Assembly (NCBI GenBank): GCA_028583415.1
Contig: CM053272.1
Location: forward strand, 47,596,685 to 47,660,684
DNA length: 64,000 bases
Source: Protea cynaroides
Taxonomy: Eukaryota > Streptophyta > Magnoliopsida > Proteales > Proteaceae
Reading direction: 5' to 3'
Below, piece by piece: positions 24,341 through 34,798 of this stretch (its first letter is position 1; each line of letters starts with the position of its first letter). The position numbers and the translations under genes were made by a program. A model generated the notes under the pieces. The model saw only the letters and a program-made list of their open reading frames with translations. It did no database searches and was not told where the DNA came from.

Positions 24341-26044
24341 ATGGCGATCAAAACAACAAAGTTATGTTTTCTTCTTTTTCTTGTTTCCCTTTTCCTTGGT
24401 ATCCGCGACCTTGTCTTTGGCAGAACTAAGGTGACATAGAAGAGAACCAACGTGATCCTCAAAGGCGGTACCAGCAGTGCCAGCGGCGTTGCAGGCAGCC
24501 AGAGCGAGACCCACGCCGGCAACAACAGTGCCAACGACGCTGTGAAGAAAGGTACGTAGAGTTTGACGAGGAAGATAACCAGTGGGACCCATGGAGAAGT
24601 TATCAAAAATGCCGGAGGTGCTTCCAGCAACAGGAGAGAGACCCACGACAACAAGAAAGGTGCGAGAGGCGCTGTGACGAGAGATTCCAGGAGCGTCGTT
24701 GGGGTGATGAAGATGATAACCAACGTGATCCTTGGAGGGAGTATCAACGATGTCAGAGGCGCTGCGAGCAACAGGAGAGAGACCCACGTCAACAACAAAG
24801 ATGTGAGAGACGCTGCGGAGAGAGGTTCGAAGAGCGTCGTTGGGATGATGAAGATGAATATGATAACCAACGTGATCCTTGGAGTGAGTATCAGCGATGC
24901 CAGAGGCGCTACTTGATAAGAAAGAGAATGATAAATTCTTTGCTCTCTTGAGTGAATCTAACAGGAAACAATAAAATAGAAAACAATATTCCAAGTACAA
25001 TAAAATTCACACGCATAACAAAATGAATTTCTACATAGAAAACCTCCCCAATGTGAGGAGTAAAAACCATGGGACCGTAGTCCACTCAAATCTCTTCACT
25101 ATCACCAAAATATGGGGATACAAGAGTTTTCTCTAATTATAACTAGAGGCTTACAATAACATCATTCTTCAATAACACAATATTCTTGGTATATATCATC
25201 AAAAACATTTAGAACAACATGTTCTAGGAATACACCATCAACAACTCAAATATCAGGATGAAGATTGACACAGATCTCACCCAAATAGGTGAAAACGTTG
25301 ATTATCGGACTGATCTAGAAAACTCCAATCGTCAATCGCACCGTTCAGAATGAAGAACTCTTAGTTACGAATCTGCTGTCCAAATTTTAGCTCAATTGGA
25401 CCACGGATGACCTTCCGATATTCACCTTGATTGAAACCACGTAGTTTTCTTCTCTTCTCTATTTTGGGCGGAAAGCAACTCACTTGACCTCTCTTTCTCT
25501 CATTGTTTCATTCTAATAGGGTTAAAGAGATAAAACCCTAATTCAACTATAATTGGGAAAGTTACTTAAGGCCCTTACTCCTTATGGGCTTATAAGTAAT
25601 GGGGCATCCTCTACATAAGAGAGAAACCCAACACTACCAGCAACAGGAGAGAAACCCATGACACAGCAGCAAAGGTGCTAGGAGAGATTCAAGGAGCATG
25701 GTCGGAATGAGGATGATAACCAACGTGATCTTCGTAGGGAGTACCAACGATGCTAGAGGCGCTACGAGCAGCAGGAAAGAGACCCACGGCAGTGGCAAAG
25801 GTTCGAGAGATGGTGTGATGAGCAATTCGAAGAGTGACGACGTGATGATGAGGAAGATAACCGGCGCGAATGACAAAGTAGGTACAGAGAATGCCGGAGG
25901 CATTGTCGGGAGCAGGAGCTACGTCAGCAGCAACAATGCCAGCAAAGATGCCAAGAACAGAGTCAACGCGGCCGATTTGAAGGTATCGAGTTGATGAACA
26001 GTAGCCCTAGACTCAACTCCATCCTGGATTTCGTTGGCTTCTGA
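24341..26044 (+). pseudogene. Vicilin-like antimicrobial-peptide precursor, cupin-less and disrupted
   Basis: An ATG at 24341 opens a signal peptide of about 27 residues. A one-base frameshift near 24430 (TAG at 24437 in the starting frame) leads into repeats with the spacing C-X3-C-X12-C-X3-C, rich in Arg, Gln and Glu with a repeated ERDPRQQ string. This is the N-terminal repeat region of MiAMP2-type vicilins, which is processed into antimicrobial peptides. The repeat frame is open to 24913, where a solo LTR interrupts it, and resumes at 25634 with several stops and lost cysteines. The last repeat, C-X3-C-X10-C-X3-C, runs directly into the tail LNSILDFVGF and TGA at 26042-26044, which resembles the C-terminus of full-length vicilins. 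No cupin barrel lies between, so the storage domain is absent. A candidate AATAAA is at 26099-26104. The long minus-strand open frames here are shadows of the repeats. Confidence 0.85.
24914..25633 (-). mobile_element. Solo LTR, Ty1-copia-like, inside the vicilin-like pseudogene
   Basis: A 720-base block starts TGATAAGAAAG and ends AACCCAACA (TG...CA), flanked by CTACT (24909-24913) and CTACC (25634-25638), a 5-base duplication with one change. The Cys-repeat frame is broken exactly at its edges. Read from the minus strand it begins TGTTGGGTTTCTC, a common start for plant copia LTRs, hence the strand call. No gag or pol nearby, so it is an unequal-recombination product. Confidence 0.8.
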
Positions 26045-26239
26045 AGTTGCACGTACGAGACTACGTGGTAACCGGTCTAAGTCTACATGTGCGTATGTAA
26101 TAAACAGTAAGAGCTCTCGCTCTTCTTTTTTTGATGAAATAAATAAACGAGTTTACAGCTTGATGGGAATATGATGCCACTGAAATTGAAAACGCAAATA
26201 AACTAGAAAATGGGGTTTTCATAAGGACAAACTAAGGAG

Positions 26240-26400
26240 AATAATTCACCTACATGTACCTGTATCTTTTTTGGATTCCATCATCATCTACATCTAGTGG
26301 ATCCCATATTCTAGAGGTGGATCCTACACTTTATCGACCGTGATGGGATCACACAGAAAGCATAAAAATACAAGTGATCCAAACTCCAAACTAGGTACAA
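26240..26400. repeat. Possible MITE relative of the 14955-15102 unit
   Basis: Shares phrases such as ttcacctacatgtacc, tggatcctacact and gtgatgggatc with units in the segmental duplication. Boundaries and inverted termini are not clear. Confidence 0.3.
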
Positions 26401-26793
26401 GAAGGAATCTACCAAAAAAACAACTTACGAGAGGGGGAAAAAAATTCTCGCAAGTCTTGCCGTGTTCGTCAATATGGAATTTGATACTACCTTAAAAAAA
26501 AAAATTTCTCATATTTTTCTTGGATTTTACAATAATTTCAACCCTTAATTGTCTTAAAGTTTCAGATAATTACAATTGTTTCTTTTTCGTTGATAACCAG
26601 AATCATAAAATTATAGAAACAAATTTAATTTTATGAGTGTGGGGTCATAAGGTTGAAAGTGCAAGTTTAATCCTCTTGGGATCGAAAAACAATAAGGGCG
26701 TATTTATTTGAGATCTCTTTAATTCCCATACCCTTTTTTTTTTGGTAAGAATTCCCGGACTTGGATTGTCTCCAGCCGGCCCGGAGGATCTCG

Positions 26794-26852
26794 CCCCGGA
26801 TTAAAAGGGCGGCTGCATACCAATACATGGGGGCGTGTCCTTTAAATCCCCG
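26794..26852. repeat. Small hairpin repeat C
   Basis: Arms around GGATTAAAAGG (left) and CCTTTAAATCC (right) pair across a loop containing CATACCAATACATGGG (26816-26831), the same loop motif as hairpins A and B. The surrounding GC-rich patch (26760-26875) stands out from its AT-rich neighbours. Confidence 0.55.
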
Positions 26853-27094
26853 TCCCCGACGGGCGGGCGCGACCGATCTTTGAATTCCCCATGCCCTCTA
26901 TTCCAGCGTGAATCACCTCTGACGAGCATCATCTCCAATGATCAACGGCTTCTCCCATTCGTAAGTTTCCTAATATTTCCTCTCCCTTCTCATTTTTTCT
27001 CTTCTCCGTCTCATCTCCGGCCCTTTCTCTTCCACTCCTGATCTCGGTCTCTTCTCCCTTCACTACCTCTCCTGTCCGTCTCATCTATAAAAAC

Positions 27095-29440
27095 CTTGAG
27101 TTTGAAAATTGGTAGAAAAAAAAAAAATTGATTTGATTTGATTGAGCGTAGCGGGCTCCGCGCCCTGGCTTCAAATGAAACCACCTATTATTGATTCCTC
27201 TCTTGCTGAACAGAAGGTTAGGCTTCTTTGGGGTATTAATTTTTACGAGATTCCATTTCTAACATAGTTCAACTTCTTTTGAAAGGATTTTTGAACTTTT
27301 TTTCTTTTGGCAAATCACTTGTAAATTTTGGATAATTTACTCATACTACCTCTGGAATCCAAATTTACTACGCATCAACTTATAAGTTGATGATAATTAC
27401 TCATACTACCCCCAAAACATTTGTGAACTATTTTACCCTTATTACATTTGCCCTTTTTAAAACAGAAATACATATAATTACATAAATATCCTAAAACCCT
27501 TTATAGAGAATGATTGGCACACATTTGACCCGTTTGTGCACTACCGTCGGATTACTCCTCTTCTCCGCCGGACTGCAGTGATGCGATTCTCCGTCGATCA
27601 GGTACTTCTTCTCTTCTTCTCTTCTCTTCTTCTATTCTTCTCTTCTTCTCTTCTCTTCTCTCTTATTTTCTATCTTTACATTTCATTAAAGGTGGGAATC
27701 GATGGCCATTGCATCATATTACGGTGGAGATCCTTTTGATTTCTCTGTCTTTATATTTCATTTGTCTTTACTAATGCATACTTTGATTGTTTCAGATGAA
27801 CCCTCTGATTTGTGTCCAACAGTGTTTGGTAGGTCATCTCTTTCTTACAAATCACAGTAATGTCATGAATCCCTTTGAGTCAGGTCGGCCAGTCCCCAAG
27901 TAATCATAGAGACGACCATCAAAGAACTTGCAGAGAATGCCACCGATGGTATGAGCACCAATGAATTTAGAGAAATAGAACATAAGAATTTTTAGAAGGC
28001 AAAGAATCAAAAAAACAGAACACTGAAACCAAGCCAAAGAAACCAGTAAATGAAGTCGAACAAATCCCATTCTAAATTTCAATTTTAATCAGCCAAAATT
28101 CAGCGGATATCAAATCATTCAAAAAAACAGAACGAACAGAAACACCAGAATCATAAATCAATAAGAAAGCAATCATTGCCCCCCCCCCCCCTCCCAAAAA
28201 AAAAAAAGAAAAAAAAGAAAAAGAAGTTTGGAACCAGAACCAAAACCCTCCCTGCACTTGATGTTGACCTTAAAAGAAACACTTGAAAAGCCTCGTTGCA
28301 CTTGATGTTGACCTTCCTTCATCTTCTCATACTTGGCGGTAGTGCATCTATGATTGAATGAGGAGGAGAGATTGTAAACCCAGAACCAGAGAGTGAGCAT
28401 ACATCAATGTAGACGGGTAGTGGTCATTTCGTTGAAGAAGGCTTTGGCAAAGCAAGTATTTTAGAAATGTTGAGGTTGTTGATGCGGTATTGTCTCTGTA
28501 CGAGAAATTGAGAGTTGAAGAGCTGAACCAAAGGGATTTTAGGGCATCAGTAGTACAAAAGGGATTTCAGGGATGAAATGGCTTTTATAAATAAAAGCAT
28601 TTTAGTCTTTTCACCATACCCATAAGGGTATTTTAGACATTAAATTTTTTTAACCATGATGACATCAGCATTTGTGGGTCTTAGTGTAACAAGGTTTGAA
28701 AAGTAGGGATAGTATGAGTAAATATCGTCAACTTATAGGTTTATGCATAGTAAAATTGGATTCCAGGGATGGTATGAGTAAATTACCCTTAAATTTTTAT
28801 TCCATTGGAAATTGTTTGGGTAGACATTTTCAATGCAATAAAAATCATATAATAAAGACAAAAAATTGAATTTTAGAAGAAAAAAAATGTCGGGGGTTGG
28901 GGAAGAAGATGATGATGTTTAAGAATAAGGAGACGAGGGAGAGGAAGAAGAAGACAACGATATGGGAATAGCAACAGCACCACCAGCGTACTACCTTTTA
29001 TGATTCACTCCAAGAATCATCCACGCTCAATTCCGACCTCCAAAAATAATCTCCAACTTTCTCTAATGGGTCAAAGACAGATCCAAATTCGATGCCCTTT
29101 GGCCTTGGCCAGAATCCTCTTAAATGGAGGTCCATCTGGCCAACTTCTCTGCTCAACCTAGTTGCAGTAGAATGAATGTGCTACGGCCATTCATAAGACT
29201 GTAAGTCATGAAGGTCAAATGAGGTTCTGCTTCAAGGGATTTCCGAAGTTCAGGAGATGGATCCTCATGGTACTTCTAAGATTGATTCTAGACAAGGAGA
29301 TTCGGACACATTATGGGGTAAGAAGCATTAGGTTACTCCTGGGAGTGATAATGACCAAGGCCATGCTGTTTCGGAGTTGCCATGGAGTAGGAAATTTTTT
29401 GAAGGTCCTAGAATTGTGGAAAAAAAGAGTTTGATTTATT
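27095..29440 (+). pseudogene. Third copy of the acidic-protein fragment and its leader, with transposon inserted
   Basis: The flanking text (aaaaccttgagtttgaaaat, then gattccatttctaaca, then the acidic start near 28888) aligns with 21700-22560 but is clearly more diverged than copies 1 and 2 are from each other. A 1.46-kb element (27330-28788) is inserted in the leader. Around 29245-29250 this copy keeps a Gln codon where the other two have a stop, but it has its own stop after KKH (near 29327-29332) and ends at about 29440 against LINE sequence. Confidence 0.6.
27330..28788. mobile_element. Long-TIR Mutator-like non-autonomous element, second copy
   Basis: Terminal inverted repeats of about 80 bases: GGATAATTTACTC at the left, GGGTAATTTACTC as the complement of the right end, continuing through TGGAATCCAA and AACTTATAAGTTGA. 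Flanks are GTAAATTTT (27321-27329) and TTAAATTTT (28789-28797), a 9-base duplication with one change. The two paralogous loci show the site once (62955-62963, and 21837 onward). No transposase. A pyrimidine-rich TTCTTCTCTTC tract lies just inside the left end, as in the 3878-5276 element. Confidence 0.85.
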
Positions 29441-29489
29441 TTTCGTTCCTCTAGTGTTCTCGGTTGAAAAAGAGGAAGATATTGGCCAC

Positions 29490-29815
29490 TTGATTTTGAG
29501 GAAATGGTGGAAGACGTGAGGGTGCTCAGCACAACACTTGTAGTGGGCTTCTTCCTGGGCAGGAAACCCTAGTTTAACATCGTGAAAAGGTTGCTGGAAA
29601 ATCAATTGAAGCCTAGAGGTACCTTGGAGACGTTCCTGCTTGCAGACGAGAGCTTTGAGTCTAAGTTTTCTGATGCATCTGACATGGAAAGGGTACTGGA
29701 AAGAGGGGGTGTTTCAGGTCGCTAATAGACCTATTATTTTGAAACCATGTGGGAGGGACTTGAAACTAAACAATCACGGTGTAAAATTTAAGAGGCAAAA
29801 CGAAGAGTGAAGAAG
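29490..29815 (+). pseudogene. LINE ORF1 (DUF4283-type) fragment
   Basis: A frame through 29537-29710 reads LVVGFFLGRKP, then a stop, then VKRLLENQLKPRGTLE and DMERVLERGG; a one-base shift near 29712 leads to FQVANRPIILKP. This pattern (vGxFlGrrP ... vKr ... F.s..dm.rVlegGpw.v.nRPlil.pw) is the DUF4283 domain of plant LINE ORF1 nucleic-acid-binding proteins. Both a stop and a frameshift show it is dead. No zinc knuckle or reverse transcriptase follows; the copia LTR begins directly after. Confidence 0.6.
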
Positions 29816-29827
29816 AAAACCCAAAAA

Positions 29828-29993
29828 TGATAATCTGTTTCAAATTGATTGTAATGTAATGTGGTATGTACTCTTATGGTACTGTCTACAGTCTTTAACC
29901 GGTCACATGGAAATATCTTGACCAGTTCTACAAACTACAGGTAACATAAACTTGGGCTACACGTGGGTTACACAAGTGGGCTTCTATTCCTCA
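29828..29993 (-). repeat. 3' LTR of the truncated Ty1-copia element
   Basis: TG...CA block of 166 bases. The bases just internal to it on the minus strand read aggggatat-like (29994-30004), a polypurine tract, which fixes it as the 3' LTR of a minus-strand element. The 5' LTR is not in the window. Confidence 0.65.
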
Positions 29994-32462
29994 ATATCCC
30001 CCTGGAAACTCTGCGTGGGGTTACACCACTAGTCAAGTTTGATGCATATATCCATAAACTCTTGAGATTCAAGGGGTTTAGTAAAAATATCTACAAGCTG
30101 CTAATGAGAAGACACAAACCGTGTCACAAGAAGACCAAGGGCTATCTTCTCTCGAACAAAGTGAAAATCCAGTATGAGAAGACATAAACCGTGTCACAAG
30201 AAGATGAAGGGCTACCTTCTCTTGAACAAAGTGAAAATCCAATTCGATGTGCTTCGTGCGAGCATGGAGCATGGAGCACTCGCACTCGCACAGGATTTAT
30301 TGTTAGGTGCAATGCACTCTTGTTGTCACAAAATAAGGTAGCAGGATTAAGCTGAGGAATGCCTATGTCGCGTAGCAGAAAAGAGAGCCAAGTCAATTCT
30401 ACTGTGGTGGTGGCCATAGCACGATATTTGGCCTCTATGCTTGATCGAGCAATTGTTTGCTATTTCTTTGCACTCCAAGAAATGCAATTAGCTCCAAGAA
30501 ATGTGCAAAACCCAGTAGTGGAGCGTCGGGTTAGTGGACACCCTATCCAATCCGCATCAGAGAAAGCAAAGAGATCCAAGATACTATCACGAATGATACG
30601 AATCCCATAATGTAGCGTTCCCTTGATATAGTGAAGGATCAATTTGACCATTGAGAAATGCGTCAAGGTCGGAGCATGCATGAACTGACACACGAGATTA
30701 ACAACATAGGAAAGATCAGGACGTGTCATAGTCAAATACTGAAGAGAACCCACAATACTTCGGTAAAGTGTGATATTCATAAAGGGAGTAGTATCGACTG
30801 GAGTAGTAAGTGATGTTGCTATCATTGGAGTGCGAACTGGTTTCACATCTGTCATATCTACACGTTTTAGTATATTTGTAGCATACTTGGTTTGGGTTAG
30901 AAACAAACCCAAAGGAATACTATGAACAGCTATTCCCAAAAAATAATGCGGACTTCCAAGATCCTTCATAGCGAACTCCTTGCTAACTGAAACGATGAAA
31001 GTGTCAAGAAGTGTAATATCATTCCCTTTAAGAATGATGTCATTGACATAAAGAAGAAGGACTAGAATTTGAGAAGATCGTTGAAAAATGAATATTGAAG
31101 TATCAGATGTGCTGCATGCAAAACCAAATTCAAGTAGATAACAACTAAAGCAATCAAACCAAGCCCAGGGGGCCTGTTTATGACCATATAAGGATCGTTG
31201 CAACTTGCAAACAACTCGAGGCTGAGTTTTGTCCGAAAATATAAACTAGTGTTGAAAAAAATCCATGCAAAAATGCATTGGTTACGTCAAGCTGCCGCAA
31301 AGGCCAACCATTAATGACTGTAGCTATGGTGAGGACCATTTTGATCGAGGCGGGTTTGATTATCGAACTAAAAGTTTCCAAAAAATCGATGCCTTCTTTT
31401 TTGGGAATACCCTTTAGCCACCAGTCTTGCTTGAAGGCGTTCCAATGATCCATATGATTTTAATTTGGCCTTATAGACCCAACGACACCCAATAATGTTC
31501 ATATCTGATTCTCGTGGCACCAAAACCCATGTGTTATTTGTTTTAAGAGCAGCTGTCTCTGTGTCCATTGCTGCCTTCCACCCTTTATGTTAGAGAGCAT
31601 CAGTAATACGCTTTGGCTTACTCGGAATACTATCAATAACTAACGCATATCTGGGATTAGGCTTTTTGACACCAGCCTTACCACGGGTAACCATATGATG
31701 ATTAACAACCTCAGAAGTAGAGTCAATACAACCTGGGTTAACTCTAGAATCAGGAGCGTACTTGAACCAACCACGATCTCTGAACGAGTAGCAATCTCAG
31801 AATTATGTTGACCATTTGTGAAACCCATAGCAGTTGGGCTTACAGTAATGGGCTCAGTAGCATTACATTCATCACGAACTGTAAAACTATTATTGACCAA
31901 AAACTCTTCAATGGGCCTTGTGTTCTTATTATTCTCTGCAGGAAATTCAATCGGAGATGTGGGGTCAATTGAAGCTGTGGGGTCAATTGGAGGATCAATT
32001 GGTGCTGTGGGATCAATTGAAACTGTGGGATCAATTTGAGCTGTGGGTTCGACAGAAGGCTCAATAGTCAGTCTACAATTAGCAGACTCAACACAAATGG
32101 TAGAACCAACAACATTCGACCATGCAAATGATGAGCCAGGACATGATAGAATTTCAGACTGAGGGAACAAAGGAAAAATAGAAGATGAAGATGAAGGAGG
32201 ATAGGATGAAGGAACCTCAGATTCTAGACATGATGAATGTGACATGGTAAGCCATCGTTCAAAGGTTGCAACAGCGTTCAAAGTATTTGATAAAGCAGAT
32301 GGGTGTCCAGCAGATGGATGAGACTGAGATGGTTTAAAAGGGATGACAGACTCATTAAAAACTACACGTCTGGAAATGTAAACTCTATTGGTAGGAGAAT
32401 ACAAGCAACGATACCCTTTATGGAAGTCACTATAACCCAGAAAAATGCAAGGTAAGCATCTA
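29994..32462 (-). pseudogene. Ty1-copia polyprotein remnant (integrase C-end, RT, RNase H)
   Basis: Minus-strand order: integrase C-terminal text (FLGYSDFHKGYRC, 32450-32404, then a linker to 31640), the reverse-transcriptase start (NNTWVLVPRE ... GCRWVYKAKL, 31568-31440), the palm (QLDVTNAFLHG; SLYGHKQAPWAW at 31194), a YVND where the catalytic YVDD is expected (31048-31037), and the C-terminal RPDLSYVVNLVCQFM and RNase H motifs (LFCDNKSALHL at about 30340). Frameshifts and stops separate the parts, and the Asp-to-Asn change alone should kill polymerisation. A tandem duplication of about 72 bases lies at 30108-30250. The 5' side is cut off at the CACTA sequence, so gag, protease and most of integrase are missing. 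Confidence 0.88.
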
Positions 32463-32910
32463 GTAGTACAACAATTTTTATTTTTAGCGACGGTATATTA
32501 CCGTGGCTAAAGATGTATTTCCGTAGCTAAACGGAACAGTGACGGCAACAATAACCGTCTCTATGCTGTGGCTATAAATGCCGTGGCTTAATGTTAGCCA
32601 CGGTAAATTTGAGACGTCTGGGAAAATTTTAGCAACAGTATATTGATTGCAGTTGTCTAATATAAATTTTTTAGCTACGGTTTATGTATTACCGTAGCCA
32701 AATGTCAATCTTTAGCTACAGGAATATATCGTAGCCTAATATCTGGTTTTAATGACAGAAATAATGTTGCCGTCGCCTAATAGTATTAGCCACCGTTGTA
32801 ATACAGTCACTAAGAATATCTGTAAGGACATTAAAATGGAATGAAAATTGTACTAAATGTTATTAGCGACAGAAATAACAACCGTAGCCAAAAATTTTAA
32901 TTAAATTTTT
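32463..32910. repeat. CACTA subterminal repeat array
   Basis: About 15 direct and inverted copies of a TTAGC(G/C/T)ACGGT-like motif (for example ttagccacggtaaa, taccgtagccaaa, ttagctacggttta). Such arrays bind the TNPA-type protein in En/Spm elements. The outermost bases (tagtacaacaattttt) resemble a mutated CACTACAAGAAA terminus. It lies at the 3' side of the minus-strand transposase genes. Confidence 0.75.
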
Positions 32911-33689
32911 TTTTATAAATAATATTTTTTGAACCTGTAATTACACCAATACATTTATTCATATGAAAATTAATTATCATTACATATTGATGTATAAAAA
33001 ATCATTGTTTTTCATTTAACTTTAAAAAGTATAATACAATGTCAAAATTATATAAACATTTAAATGTACATTTCAAAAATTCATTGTTTCTCTTGTTATC
33101 TTTCTTCTTTGTTGCCCGGTGTCTATATGGCAACCTGAGTTGGTGTCTATCCGGCTCCCTGAATTGTTTAATTGTTGATCACTTCACCATTGGAGTCTCT
33201 GAATCTGTTTCTTTTATCCTTTGACATTGTTGGGTGTATCTTAAATGGTCTCTGCAAACTAAAATTGAATTAAATAAACAAGAGGCACTACAAGTGAACA
33301 GTAGAAAATACAATTCAATCCCCAAAATATGGTGGATATATAGTCGCCAAACCAACACAAGTGCGAATCAGAGAACAGACAAAATCGTCTGCCAACTTCA
33401 TATATATTTACAGGTGTACCTTACCATGGCAAGAATACTGAGACAATTATCTATTTCGTGTAGTGTTAAATCCTTAATGCTAATGCTTTTGTTACCTCTT
33501 GAATCTCTATATGCATGTATCTCATCTAAATTTTCTTGGAAAGGAAGTAGTTCCAGTCGTATGGCGCATTTTTTTGTTTCTCCTTATTATTTCTGTTTCT
33601 TTCAGCATTGGCCTAAAAAGATTCAGTTAAATTAACACCTAGATTTTTGAATTCAGAAAACATGTTATGGATTTAGTTACACTTACCTG

Positions 33690-34364
33690 AATTTCTTCTT
33701 TACCCCAAAACTTAAACATTTCATCCCATTGTTCTTTCGACATACGTTGGAGATCAATGTTTGCCCCCCGTTCTGCATCTGAATCATACTTCTCATAAAA
33801 TTCAATATTTAATTAGTGCTTATAACCCTTCCATCTGTCTTTTAGTTTATCCAAGGCCCAATCCTTGTTAGATTCTGCTATGTCAAATTTCGCCTACAAC
33901 GAAATAGAAGGTGTTTTTAGTCACAAAATAACTAAACATTTTAGTTTAACACCCCAACTAATTATAGCAAAATAAATACAATACCTTTATTTCTTTCCAA
34001 CTATCTTCCTTCACTGGTTGAGATACATCACGCCAACTCTGAATAGTTACTGGTAAATTGTAGTTTTTTCTTGCAAGTGTCCCGATCCATGTAACTAATT
34101 TCGAAGTATTTGTACCATTACATAGTTGGTCGAGCTCATTTAACATGATGAGAATTTTATTTTCTTCTGACATCCTTGAAATATTATGGGCCATTGTTGG
34201 TCCCCTTTTCCCCCTACCTCTATGTGCTATAAAAAATAAACATAAGATAAATAATATATTGCATAAAACAATCATTTTTTTACATCTTTAAAGAGTCGAA
34301 CTCTAATTAACTCACCCAAAGAGGTACCTGTGCTCATATCTTCACTTTTCCCACTAGTACTCAT
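33690..34364 (-). pseudogene. CACTA accessory (TNPA-like / plant Ptta-En/Spm) protein
   Basis: An exon starting at ATG 34364 (MSTSGKSED) splices (GT-AG) to AHRGRGKRGPTMAHNI..., with the family-typical WIGTLARKNYNLPVTI and SWRDVSQPVKEDSW (34230-33980), then to FDIAESNKDWALDKLKDRWK (33895-33825). An in-frame stop follows (near 33815) before NIEFYEKYDSDAERGA and EQWDEMFKFWGK. In intact elements this protein binds the subterminal repeats. It lies between the repeat array and the main transposase, the expected order. Confidence 0.65.
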
Positions 34365-34798
34365 TGTACTCAGTCCTGTTTTCAATAAAATTAAATCATA
34401 TATTAAATAATATTAATTTTACTACTCAAGGCACATAATCTAAACAACCACAATTAATCCATAATGAATGAAATAAAAAAAGTATATTGTATGTAAGTCA
34501 ATAATTTTTTAGGCAAATATAAAAGAATAAAGGACTCACTTGATTTTAATGATCAATCAATCCGATATATTGTCATCTAAATTGTCCAATGGATTGTTCA
34601 ATTCAATGGGGGTGTCAATTATAATACCTTCCACATCAGTTCTTCCCTAATTGAGATTAGCATCACTATCTCCCTCTCTACATTCTATATTCTACCTATA
34701 ATATTGTAATGTATCCTGTGTATATGCTTGGCTTGAATCACCATGATCCTCTCCTCCCATGTCAAAAATATCCCTACTCCTTGTCCTTAAGGAACTTG

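Noticed and set aside
24307..25000. Minus-strand frames of 187 and 212 aa
   Set aside because: They are antisense shadows of the Arg/Gln/Cys repeat region; the plus strand gives the vicilin-type cysteine spacing, signal peptide, promoter and tail.
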